Source of the DNA: Akkermansia muciniphila
GTDB taxonomy: Bacteria > Verrucomicrobiota > Verrucomicrobiia > Limisphaerales > UBA9464
DNA: 52,781 nt
NCBI GenBank assembly: GCA_945861565.1
Contig: CAMAUY010000028.1
Location: 1-52,781 of the forward strand
Reading direction: 5' to 3'
A program made the position numbers and the translations under genes. The notes beneath the pieces were generated by a model. The model saw only the letters and a program-made list of their open reading frames with translations. It was not told the origin of the DNA and ran no database searches. This document shows positions 1-7,804 of the stretch, piece after piece. The number at the start of each line of letters is the position of its first letter. Positions within the stretch are counted from its first letter, which is position 1.

Positions 1-165
1 ACAGTGCTTGCCATGAGTCTTGAATTCGTCGCCCCCGACGAAAGGGGAGTGGGAACCGCGGATAAACGCCGATCGACCCAGATTCCAGGCCTATTCTATC
101 CGCGTCAATCCGAGTTCATCCGCGGTTCTTCTTCGCGGCTTCCTTATCCACGGATTTGGGTCCGC
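1..165. repeat. Dispersed repeat family A, copy 1
   Basis: About 165 bases that recur in the same orientation near 43828-43995, with a diverged relative at 10745-10895. Both good copies share a TGCTTGC start, a TTGAATT(C/T)GTCGCC block, then GAACC(G/A)CGGATAAAC, a CGCGTCAATCCG block and ATCCGCGGTTC, ending at (A/G)CGGATTTGGGT. The GAACCGCGGAT (53-80) and ATCCGCGGTTC (97-128) arms are inverted copies, so the element can form a hairpin. The rest of the stretch to 302 shows no convincing gene. The overlapping short reading frames here have no protein character. Confidence 0.75.
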
Positions 166-302
166 GCTAACGCTCCGCCTGGCCCCGAGATCGGGCGATT
201 CTATCAGGCCCACACGGGTCCACCAACCTCGCAGACTGGGCGGCCTGGGGGCTACCGTTTGACGGTGTTCATGGTATCAGGGGATTGGTGATCGGTGGTG
301 TT

Positions 303-605
303 TCAGGGCAGCAGCCGGAAGAATGCAATCGCCACCCCATTGGGCGGCAACGCACCAAGGTACAGTCCCAGCGGACTGATGCCTTCCTCCTCGAAAACCT
401 TCGCCCCCTGCAGGATGCCGACGCCGGCGGGGTTGGGCGCGTTGGCGATCACGGTCAACGCACTGCCCTCGACCGCGCCGGCCACGAGCGCGTATTTCCG
501 CTCATCCGAGAGGCCTTCAACGAGATAGCCGAGATGGGTGAGGGCCGCATTGTCGGTGAGCGCCATGAGTCCGGTCGCGCCGAAAAATAGCGCGCTGCCG
601 TTGAG
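303..605 (-). pseudogene. C-terminal remnant of a putative Na+/H+ antiporter
   Basis: One hundred in-frame codons read like the last part of the putative Na+/H+ antiporter family (Pfam Na_H_antiport_3 type, recalled from memory). Recognisable pieces are ALTDNAALTHLG, YALVAGAVEGSALTV, IANAPNPAGVGIL and SPLGLYLGALPPNG, with a short hydrophobic tail. The recognisable part begins at about 605, immediately after the cysE stop (608-610). Upstream the same frame runs through cysE as arginine-rich shadow sequence, so roughly three quarters of the expected protein (about 400 residues) is missing. There is no credible start codon or ribosome-binding site of its own. The simplest reading is a gene fragment left by a deletion or rearrangement. 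A translated short membrane protein is less likely. Confidence 0.6.
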
Positions 606-607
606 AC

Positions 608-1579
608 TTAAATCTGAAAATCGACGGGGGCTTGCGCCCGTTCTTTCTTGGATAACACCTGGAGTTCGGTGTCTTGCATCAACACAAGGCTGCCCGGAGC
701 AACGCTGTGCATCAGGAAAACATTGGCCCCGATGGTGCTGCCGGCCCCGATCACCGTGTCGCCGCCGACAATCGTGGCATTCGCATAGATCGTGACGTGG
801 TCTTCCAGGGTCGGATGCCTTTTCTGTCCGCGCAACGCCTGCCCCGCCGCCAGCGATCGGGCAACAAGGCCTACACCTTGGTATAGCTTTACGTGCTGGC
901 CGATGCGGGCGGTTTCCCCAATCACCGTCCCGGTGCAGTGGTCGACGAAAAAATGGGACCCGATGGCAGCCCCCGGGTGAATGTCCATCCCGGTCCGGCT
1001 GTGAGCCCATTCGCTCATGATCCGCGGCAGGAGCGACACCCCCCGCGAGTACAATTCATGGGCTAGACGGTAGACGGCGACCCCTTCCACAAACGGATAA
1101 GCCACGATGATCTCTTCCCGACTGCGAGCGGCAGGGTCCCCTTGGAAGGCCGCTTCCACATCACTTTGAAGCAGTTCCCGAACACGGGGCAACTGCCCAA
1201 GAAAATCGATGGTCTGCTCATGCGATGCGCGTCGGAGGTCTTTCAGGGCCACTCCCGAATTTTGGAAACACCGCAGGCTCTTGTAGATTTCATCCTCCAA
1301 ACGTCCGGCAACGGAATCCAGCCTCAGTGCCGTCTCCGCCTTCAACTCAGAGGAGTGAATGACGCGGTCGTCGAAAAACCCAGGAAAGATCAGCCGCAGC
1401 AAGTCCAGGGTGATTTCCACCACCACACCCTTGGAGGGGAGATTGACTCCGTCCAAATGATTAATGCCGCCATGCCTACTGTAACTGGCCAGTAGGGCAT
1501 CGGTCAGTTCCGTAACCGAAAACGTCACAGGGCGAACATTCGCAGATGGCGGGAGGAAGTCCACAGGCCAATGATTCAA
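608..1579 (-). CDS. cysE: Serine O-acetyltransferase (CysE/EpsC type)
   Basis: A 323-residue cytoplasmic enzyme expected to transfer acetyl from acetyl-CoA to L-serine, giving O-acetylserine for cysteine synthesis. The N-terminal ~180 residues are helical. The C-terminal half is a left-handed beta-helix of hexapeptide repeats: GMDIHPGAAIG, FFVDHCTGTVIGET, IGQHVKLYQGVGL, LEDHVTIYANATIVGGDTVIG and IGANVFLMHSVAPGSLV. The DH and IGE elements match the catalytic region of known serine acetyltransferases. The length fits the long N-terminal subclass. The start is a TTG at 1579 with GAGG seven bases upstream; GTG codons at 1564 and 1528 are alternatives. It lies 19 bases after the TIG-domain gene on the same strand, so the two may be co-transcribed. 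No cysK is in view. Confidence 0.9.
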   Translation of the reverse strand: MNHWPVDFLPPSANVRPVTFSVTELTDALLASYSRHGGINHLDGVNLPSKGVVVEITLDLLRLIFPGFFDDRVIHSSELKAETALRLDSVAGRLEDEIYKSLRCFQNSGVALKDLRRASHEQTIDFLGQLPRVRELLQSDVEAAFQGDPAARSREEIIVAYPFVEGVAVYRLAHELYSRGVSLLPRIMSEWAHSRTGMDIHPGAAIGSHFFVDHCTGTVIGETARIGQHVKLYQGVGLVARSLAAGQALRGQKRHPTLEDHVTIYANATIVGGDTVIGAGSTIGANVFLMHSVAPGSLVLMQDTELQVLSKKERAQAPVDFQI

Positions 1580-1598
1580 CCCGATTCCTCGTCGGCCC

Positions 1599-3671
1599 CT
1601 AGGGCAAGTGCAGGCGATAAAACCGCTGATTCGCCGTCTTCGGAATCACCACTCGGACAGAGTTCACCGTGAGAATCGGATTCACCGTCACACGCGTCCA
1701 CTCCGGAGCGTCAATTCCGGGGGACTCTTCAAGATCAAAGTCAATGGCAGCAATTGGCCAAGTGAGCTGAATCCCCGTGGGTACGACGGCAGCCGCAAGT
1801 TGAGGAACCACCAATCTCACGACGGCGATGGCCACGTTGTTGGTGGAGTTATTGTCCGGACGGTCACTTTGAATGCTCGCATTGACTGCCAGATTTTGGC
1901 TGCCTGACAACCTTAGCCTGAGATCCAGGGTCGCGGCCCCATTATTTCCTAGCACGCTCAACTTCCAGGTCAGCGCGGAACCGAACCGTTCCACCGTGCC
2001 CTGGCCGCTGTCCCCAGAGATAAACGTGCCCCCCAAGTTCCAACTAATTCCAATGGTGGCAGGCTCGGCTGAGATCGGGCCCAAATTGCGCACATCGACC
2101 CGCACCGACACGATCGTGCCGGCAGCAGCTTCCGATACGTTCGCGAGAGCCACCGTCAGGTCCGCCTCCTCACCCACTTGAAAATCGCGAGCGGACACAG
2201 CCACTCCCTTGGGCGATTCAACCCGGATCGGGCCGGTCACGGCACCGCTCGGCACCGGTGCCGTCAGCGCATTGTCGGTCAGAATCGTTGGCACCGTCGC
2301 GATCCCCGAAAACGAGACCTTGGAGACGGTGGTCAAGTTCGTCCCAGTCACTTTTACGACCGTTCCCACCGGCCCGAAGCTGGGCGTGAATCCTGAGATA
2401 ATTGGCTCGTCCCCCAGCACTTGAAAGGGCGCCGCGCTCGTCACGCTTCCACCCGGTGTCTGGATAATCCACCGGGCCGTCTTCGCACCCAACGGAATGA
2501 AGAGTTTAATTTCCGTGTTCGTCACGGACACGGGCGACACCGTGAGCGTTCCCAGCGAAAGATTGGTGAGCCCGGTAAAATTGCGCCCTTTGAGGGTGAC
2601 GGCACTGCCAACTTTTCCACCGGTGGGAGAAAATGAGTCGAGCACCGGCGGTGCGTAAAACAGCACGGAACTGGTATTGGTCCCACTCGTTGTCGACACC
2701 GTCGCCGGTCCCGTTGCGACACCCGCGGGGACGAACAAATAGACGAGTCGGGGCGGGACATTGCTTGCAATCGTTGTCGCCTTGCCCCCGAGCACGGCGC
2801 CGGTGAAGTTGCGCAATCCCGTGCCCCGCAGAGCCACCACGGCTCCAACCGGAGCGGTCTCCGGTTCGATCGATACAATCTTGGGGGCCAAGGACAGATC
2901 GAGAGGAGTACTGATGAAGTTTGGGTTTTCGAGGAAGATCAATCCATCGAGGGAATCGAGCGGAACGAGAACGGTTACGTTCGTCGAATTGACCGTCATC
3001 GGCTTGACCCGCACATCGCCCGGAAACACGACTGCCGTCACCCCGGACAAGCTCCAGCCGATCAATTTCAGCCGCTCACCCGCCGTCGCCACCGGCGGAT
3101 CCAAATCCAGGAGGAGGGGAGGGAAGAAAAAATTGGAACTGGTCGTTACCTGGCCGGCAAACGTGACGACGGAAAGCGGTCCGGTGCTGGCATCGGACGG
3201 AACGGCCGCCTGGAGGGTGTCGTCGCTCGAAAGAAACACAGAGGGAGACTGGACCGATCCAAAGAATACGAGGGGAGGATCGAAGGAGCCGGGATTCTCG
3301 AAGTTGGCCCCTTTGATGAACACCGGATCCGGGCTTCCCGGCAATGCCCCGGAAGGGGCAAACCCCGTGATGCGCGGAGTGACTTGGAAGATTTGGTCAG
3401 AATCATCAAAGCCGAGGTCGTTATAAACGTAGATTGGCCCCGAGCGGGCTTGGAGTGGGACGACAATCTGGAGCGTCAGTCGATCCACAATCTGGGCATC
3501 AACCCCACCCACGGTGACGCGGGTCACGAAGCCAAAATTATTACCCAGAATCTTTACCACAGTCCCGGGCTTTCCCATGATCGGGTCAAACCACGTGATC
3601 TCCGGAAATGCCCCAAGGGCAATTCCGGCTGTGAGCCACCACCCAAACCAAACGAGCCACCCATTCTTCAT
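1599..3671 (-). CDS. Secreted protein with six IPT/TIG domains and a DUF11-like domain
   Basis: About 690 residues. I chose the ATG at 3671 because it opens a clean signal peptide (charged MKNG start, hydrophobic WLVWFGWWLTAGIALGA). An upstream in-frame start at 3749 would place 26 unlikely residues in front. Six immunoglobulin-like TIG units follow, recognisable by openings such as ITWFDPIMGKPGTVV, ITGFAPSGALPGS, IVSIEPETAPVGAVV, LDSFSPTGGKVGSAV and ISGFTPSFGPVGTVV. Next comes a DUF11-like domain (ADLTVALANVSEAAAGT ... SDRPDNNSTNNVA), then a C-terminal module ending in RFYRLHLP, a tail style common in secreted verrucomicrobial proteins. It is probably an extracellular or cell-surface structural or adhesive protein with no enzymatic motif. 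Its exact partner is unknown. Confidence 0.75.
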   Translation of the reverse strand: MKNGWLVWFGWWLTAGIALGAFPEITWFDPIMGKPGTVVKILGNNFGFVTRVTVGGVDAQIVDRLTLQIVVPLQARSGPIYVYNDLGFDDSDQIFQVTPRITGFAPSGALPGSPDPVFIKGANFENPGSFDPPLVFFGSVQSPSVFLSSDDTLQAAVPSDASTGPLSVVTFAGQVTTSSNFFFPPLLLDLDPPVATAGERLKLIGWSLSGVTAVVFPGDVRVKPMTVNSTNVTVLVPLDSLDGLIFLENPNFISTPLDLSLAPKIVSIEPETAPVGAVVALRGTGLRNFTGAVLGGKATTIASNVPPRLVYLFVPAGVATGPATVSTTSGTNTSSVLFYAPPVLDSFSPTGGKVGSAVTLKGRNFTGLTNLSLGTLTVSPVSVTNTEIKLFIPLGAKTARWIIQTPGGSVTSAAPFQVLGDEPIISGFTPSFGPVGTVVKVTGTNLTTVSKVSFSGIATVPTILTDNALTAPVPSGAVTGPIRVESPKGVAVSARDFQVGEEADLTVALANVSEAAAGTIVSVRVDVRNLGPISAEPATIGISWNLGGTFISGDSGQGTVERFGSALTWKLSVLGNNGAATLDLRLRLSGSQNLAVNASIQSDRPDNNSTNNVAIAVVRLVVPQLAAAVVPTGIQLTWPIAAIDFDLEESPGIDAPEWTRVTVNPILTVNSVRVVIPKTANQRFYRLHLP

Positions 3672-3987
3672 GTGTTGATAATTGTGAATTACACCCGCTC
3701 CTTCGACGCGCGGCGCGCCATCTAAGCAGGAAGCGGGCCATCGAGGCAATCAGCGACCGCGCACCGAAGATTACGTTAGAACTCCGGCCGGGCAATTTCC
3801 TCAGCGCACGGGTGCCCGTGCGATTGGCCCAAGCCCAGCCGGCGCCGGAGAGCGCATCCTTGCCGTTGGTCGTGATGTGGAGTGTCGCACCGACGCGCGG
3901 GAAACGCCTGAGCTACGGCTCTTCCACAGACCCAACTGGTATCAATTTCTATTCGGCATCTTCTCGACGCGAGCCTACACTCCCGGC
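3672..3987. promoter_or_regulatory. Divergent intergenic region with an 18-bp inverted repeat
   Basis: This gap separates the minus-strand TIG gene from the plus-strand electron-transfer operon, so it should hold both promoters. At 3805-3822 lies CGCACGGGTGCCCGTGCG, a perfect 8-bp inverted repeat around a TG spacer, as expected of a dimeric repressor or activator site. I see no unambiguous -35/-10 pair. TATCAA near 3940 is only a weak -10 candidate. Confidence 0.4.
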
Positions 3988-6348
3988 GTGTTTCATCGCT
4001 TTCGCACTTCTGCCGTCCGGCATTCCCTCGCGGGAGTGATGGTGATTGTTGCCGCGAGCCCTCTGGTTGGCCAATCCGTTGCCCGAATTGCCCCCATCCT
4101 CCCCGGGTGGTTTCAGCGCGGCACGACCAATGAAATCGTGTTGCAGGGCGAAAATCTGCGCGCGGTACAATCCATTCGATTCGACGGTGCTCCTGGCGTT
4201 ACGGCCAGCATCGTTCCTGCGACGACGCCGACGGTGCGATTGGAATCCTCCCACGGCGGATTGACCGCGTCCGCAACTCCGAATGGAAAAGAGACTCGGA
4301 TCCGCCTCGAACTCGCGGCGGACGCCCCGTTGGGCCCCCGGGAATTGCGCACCGTCGGGCCCAATGGATTCTCCAATCCTCAGACCATTCAATTGAGCGA
4401 TTTGCCGGAATTGACCGAACAAGCGGGGACCGCAGCTACCAATACCGCACCCGCCCTTCCCCTGCCCTGCGCGGTCAGCGGCGTCATTTCCCAAACCATT
4501 GAGGCCGACTGGTACCGTTTTACCGGATCGAAGGGGCAGCGTGTCCTCCTCGACGTGCAGGCGAACCGGTTCGGCTCGCGCCTGGATGCCACCCTGGTGA
4601 TCTATGACACGTCGGGCCGTGAACTCGCCCGCAGTGAGGATGCGCACGGACTCGATCCGTTCTTGGAATTCGCCGTGCCAACGACCGGTGACTATTTTAT
4701 CCGACTTCAAGACGTCCGGTTCCAGGGAAGCGGTGAGCATCGGTATCGATTGGTTCTCGGAGAACTGCCGTATCTCGAAGCGATCTTCCCGTACGGCGGC
4801 CGGCGGGGAACGACCGTCCCACTTCAACTCGATGGCCGCCATCTCGATAGCGTCAACCAAATGCAGGTATCCGTGGCCGCCACCGCACCCGCCGGCACTC
4901 AGGACATCCGATTGCAAACGCGCCGCGGCTATTCCAATCCGCAACTCTTCGAAGCCGGCGATCTACCAGAAATCACCGAGACCGAGCCCAACAATCAGCC
5001 GGACCAGGCAAACAAGATTCAGATTCCGATCACGATCAACGCGCGAATGGGGGCCGACACGGATATCGATCACTACCGCTTCACCTCGCCCTCGGATCAG
5101 CGCTGGATTTTGGAAATCAGCGCCCGCCGTTTCGGTTCGCCCCTGGATTCCCTCCTTGTGCTGATGGACAGTGCCGGCAAGATCATTTCTCAGAACGACG
5201 ACGCTGCCGCCGGACCCGATGCCCGAATCGAGGCCGATCTGAAAAAGAATCAGGAGTACGTTGTCGGGGTTCGCGATCTGACGGATCGCGGCGGATCCCG
5301 ATTCGGCTACCGGCTGACCCTCAAGCCCTCTGCCGTGGAACCCGACTTTGGGATTCGGATTTCCGATTCGCGCTACCGATTGGCGGCGGGTGCCCATCTG
5401 GCGATTCGGTGTGAACTCGACCGAAGGAATGGATTTGCAGCGGTCGTTCGAGTCGAGGCGGAGTCCCTGCCGACCGGTGTCACCTGCACACCCGCTGTGT
5501 TTTCAGCGGAAAGCCCCGCGAGCGCCTGGCTGATCTTGACCGCGGCACCCGATGTTCCGCCGGGGCATCATGACCTGACGATTGTTGCGACTGGCGATCG
5601 GGACGGGCGGCGGCTTCGCCGAAGTCTGCAAGCCCAGCCGAATTTTCTGAGCATCATCCCTTCGGTACCCTTCGCGATGGACTCACTCACACCGATCGTT
5701 GAACTCGAACAGAACGGCGGCTCCAGTCTCGACATTCAGGTCACCCGGTCACCGGAGTTCGCCGGTGACGTCAAGGTCTTCGCCGAGGAGCTACCGGGGC
5801 TGAGTCTGCCTCCAATCACCCTCCCCGCAGGACAATCCCGCGGCCGGTTCCCACTATCGGCAGCCAACAACAGTGAGGTTTCCACGCGATGGCTGATGCT
5901 TTTCGCGACGGCAACCGTCGAGGGACAAGACTATTCAGTTTATGCGCCGAACCCGGTGCCCGTACGGACCACGGCGATTCCGTTCTTTATTGCGACGGCC
6001 CAGCCTCGTCTCTCCGTCACGGCGCTGCCGGTTGCAAGGAGATCTCCGGCGGCTGCGGCGGAATTGATCATCAAAATCGATCGCCGCGTCGGATTCACCA
6101 ATGCGATCGAAACCGCCGTGGAAGGAATTCCCGACGGTGTTCAGTTCAGCCTCGACCCAGTGGCTGCGAATTCCGGGGAAACGGTTTTGAAGCTGCTCGC
6201 CACAGAAAAGGCCCCTTCCGGCAAGGAGTTCGACCTGGTAATCACTGGGACGGCAATCCACCAGCAGCGGCAGTTCAAACTGAAATCCTCCGCGGTCAAA
6301 CTCCTCATCGCGGCACCCGATGCGGAAACAGTCGCAATCACAAAATGA
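3988..6348 (+). CDS. Secreted PPC (pre-peptidase C-terminal) domain protein
   Basis: About 786 residues. I prefer the GTG at 3988 because it gives a short charged N-terminus followed by a signal-peptide core (AGVMVIVAASPLVGQSVA). The frame is also open from an ATG at 3877, which would add 37 unlikely residues. After an N-terminal IPT-like region (PGWFQRGTTNEIVLQGENL), two PPC domains are clear: DWYRFTGSKGQRVLLDVQA ... DYFIRLQD, and DIDHYRFTSPSDQRWILEI ... YVVGVRDL. The C-terminal third holds repeated beta-sandwich modules that include FTNAIETAVEGIPDGVQF. Such proteins are common in Planctomycetes and Verrucomicrobia beside periplasmic cytochromes and probably bind ligands or scaffold partners outside the cytoplasm. 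The stop overlaps the next start (ATGA at 6345-6348), so translation is probably coupled to the cytochrome gene. Confidence 0.8.
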   Translation: MFHRFRTSAVRHSLAGVMVIVAASPLVGQSVARIAPILPGWFQRGTTNEIVLQGENLRAVQSIRFDGAPGVTASIVPATTPTVRLESSHGGLTASATPNGKETRIRLELAADAPLGPRELRTVGPNGFSNPQTIQLSDLPELTEQAGTAATNTAPALPLPCAVSGVISQTIEADWYRFTGSKGQRVLLDVQANRFGSRLDATLVIYDTSGRELARSEDAHGLDPFLEFAVPTTGDYFIRLQDVRFQGSGEHRYRLVLGELPYLEAIFPYGGRRGTTVPLQLDGRHLDSVNQMQVSVAATAPAGTQDIRLQTRRGYSNPQLFEAGDLPEITETEPNNQPDQANKIQIPITINARMGADTDIDHYRFTSPSDQRWILEISARRFGSPLDSLLVLMDSAGKIISQNDDAAAGPDARIEADLKKNQEYVVGVRDLTDRGGSRFGYRLTLKPSAVEPDFGIRISDSRYRLAAGAHLAIRCELDRRNGFAAVVRVEAESLPTGVTCTPAVFSAESPASAWLILTAAPDVPPGHHDLTIVATGDRDGRRLRRSLQAQPNFLSIIPSVPFAMDSLTPIVELEQNGGSSLDIQVTRSPEFAGDVKVFAEELPGLSLPPITLPAGQSRGRFPLSAANNSEVSTRWLMLFATATVEGQDYSVYAPNPVPVRTTAIPFFIATAQPRLSVTALPVARRSPAAAAELIIKIDRRVGFTNAIETAVEGIPDGVQFSLDPVAANSGETVLKLLATEKAPSGKEFDLVITGTAIHQQRQFKLKSSAVKLLIAAPDAETVAITK

Positions 6349-7739
6349 GATCCTTCCAACTCCCCGCCTTTCTCCCTGCTCGGATACGAGCATCCGTCCT
6401 GGCCCTTGCCGTGACTACTGCGGTTGGCTCGGCGTTGGCAGCAGACCCAGCCGTCTCGTGGTTTCGCGATGTCACCCCGCTCTTCAAGCGCTCGTGCAAT
6501 GGCTGCCACAATCCGAATAAGCTCAAGGGCGAGGTTGACACGTCCACCTACGCCGGATTCGTGAAACCTGGAAAACATGGTCCTAATTTCCTGGCTGGCG
6601 ATCCGTCTAAATCACGCGTTCTTGAGGAAATTGGCGGCAAGGAACCCTCCATGCCGAAGGAGGGCGATCCACTCACGACGGCCGAAGTAAATCTCATCGA
6701 GCGCTGGATCCGCGAAGGGGCCAAGGACGATACGCCGGCGGATGCCTATTCCACCCGACTCAAGGAACCGCCCACATATGGCGCACCCCCGGTGATCACC
6801 AGCGTCGCGTTTTCACCCGATGGTCGCTGGCTGGCAATTTCAGGCTATCACGAGGTGCTGCTGCACTCGACCACCGAGTTTCGGCTCAAGGCCCGGCTGG
6901 TGGGAGAATCGCCGCGGATCGAATCGATGGCTTTTTCGGCCGACAGCCAATGGCTAGCCGTCAGCGGCGGGGCGCCCGCTCGGTTTGGAGAATTGCAGAT
7001 CTGGGATCCTGCCACAGGCGGACTCACTAACGGCTTTAAGATCGGCAGCGACTGCGTGTTCGGCGTCTCGTGGGCCCCGGACTCCCAGCGACTGGCCTTC
7101 GGCGGCGCGGACAAATCGGCACGGGTTATCGCCGCCATCGACGGAAAGGAGTTGATGAAATTCGACAACCACAGCGACTGGGTGTTTCGCACCGCATGGA
7201 TGGATGACGGGAAGCGAATGCTGAGCGGGAGCCGTGATCGAGCGATGAAATTGATCAATACAGCCAACGGACAATTCATCGACGATATCAACAAGCTCCT
7301 CGAACCCGTTGTTTCCATGGCCCGTCATCCTAAGGAAGAATGGGCAGCCTACGGGGGTGCCGAGGGGGGGGTACGCGTGTATCGGATGAAGGAGAATCAG
7401 GAACGGACCTCCGGGAACAATGACGTCAACCTTGTGCGCGAATTCGAACGTCAAACGGGCACGGCTCATTCCATTGCGTGGAGCCCCGATGGTTCCCTGC
7501 TCGCCGTCGGCAGCACCGGTGAGGTTCGCGTGTACCAAGCCGCCGATGGGAAACGTTCCGCCACGTTGAAGGGTCATTCTGGCGCGATTTTTGCACTGGC
7601 GTTTTCATCGGACGGAAAACAGTTGGTGACCGGAGGATTTGAGGGTCTCGTCCGGGTTTTTGATCCCGCCACCGGCGCACTCCTGGCCGTCTTTACGCCC
7701 GTACCCGCTGGAGCCGCCAAGCAGGTCGCCGCCCAATAA
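6345..7739 (+). CDS. Periplasmic cytochrome c fused to a WD40 propeller
   Basis: 464 residues starting at the ATG at 6345, which overlaps the previous stop by four bases. The frame extends upstream, but that part is a shadow of the PPC gene. A signal peptide (LALAVTTAVGSALA) precedes a planctomycete-type cytochrome c domain with one haem-binding motif, CNGCH, followed by GEPSMP-type axial-ligand context (GGKEPSMPKEGDPL). The remainder is a WD40/quinoprotein-like propeller with repeated VAFSPDGRWLAIS, MAFSADSQWLAVS, VSWAPDSQRLAFG, IAWSPDGSLLAVG and LAFSSDGKQLVTG blades. The architecture is known from Planctomycetes and Verrucomicrobia as an electron-transfer or scaffold protein. It probably passes electrons from, or docks with, the multihaem dehydrogenase encoded 65 bases downstream. 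The substrate is unknown. Confidence 0.88.
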   Translation: MRSFQLPAFLPARIRASVLALAVTTAVGSALAADPAVSWFRDVTPLFKRSCNGCHNPNKLKGEVDTSTYAGFVKPGKHGPNFLAGDPSKSRVLEEIGGKEPSMPKEGDPLTTAEVNLIERWIREGAKDDTPADAYSTRLKEPPTYGAPPVITSVAFSPDGRWLAISGYHEVLLHSTTEFRLKARLVGESPRIESMAFSADSQWLAVSGGAPARFGELQIWDPATGGLTNGFKIGSDCVFGVSWAPDSQRLAFGGADKSARVIAAIDGKELMKFDNHSDWVFRTAWMDDGKRMLSGSRDRAMKLINTANGQFIDDINKLLEPVVSMARHPKEEWAAYGGAEGGVRVYRMKENQERTSGNNDVNLVREFERQTGTAHSIAWSPDGSLLAVGSTGEVRVYQAADGKRSATLKGHSGAIFALAFSSDGKQLVTGGFEGLVRVFDPATGALLAVFTPVPAGAAKQVAAQ

Positions 7740-7804
7740 CGACCCGTGCTCGCTCGAACATTGCGCTGCCAGTCTCGCGACTGAGCTGCCATTCTGTTTT
7801 TGCA

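Noticed and set aside
3949..4944. 331-residue minus-strand frame opposite the PPC-domain gene
   Set aside because: Low-complexity shadow; the plus strand encodes clear PPC domains.
5889..6344. Upstream extension of the cytochrome-WD40 frame
   Set aside because: The extension has no signal or domain and overlaps the PPC gene; the ATG at 6345 gives a signal peptide.
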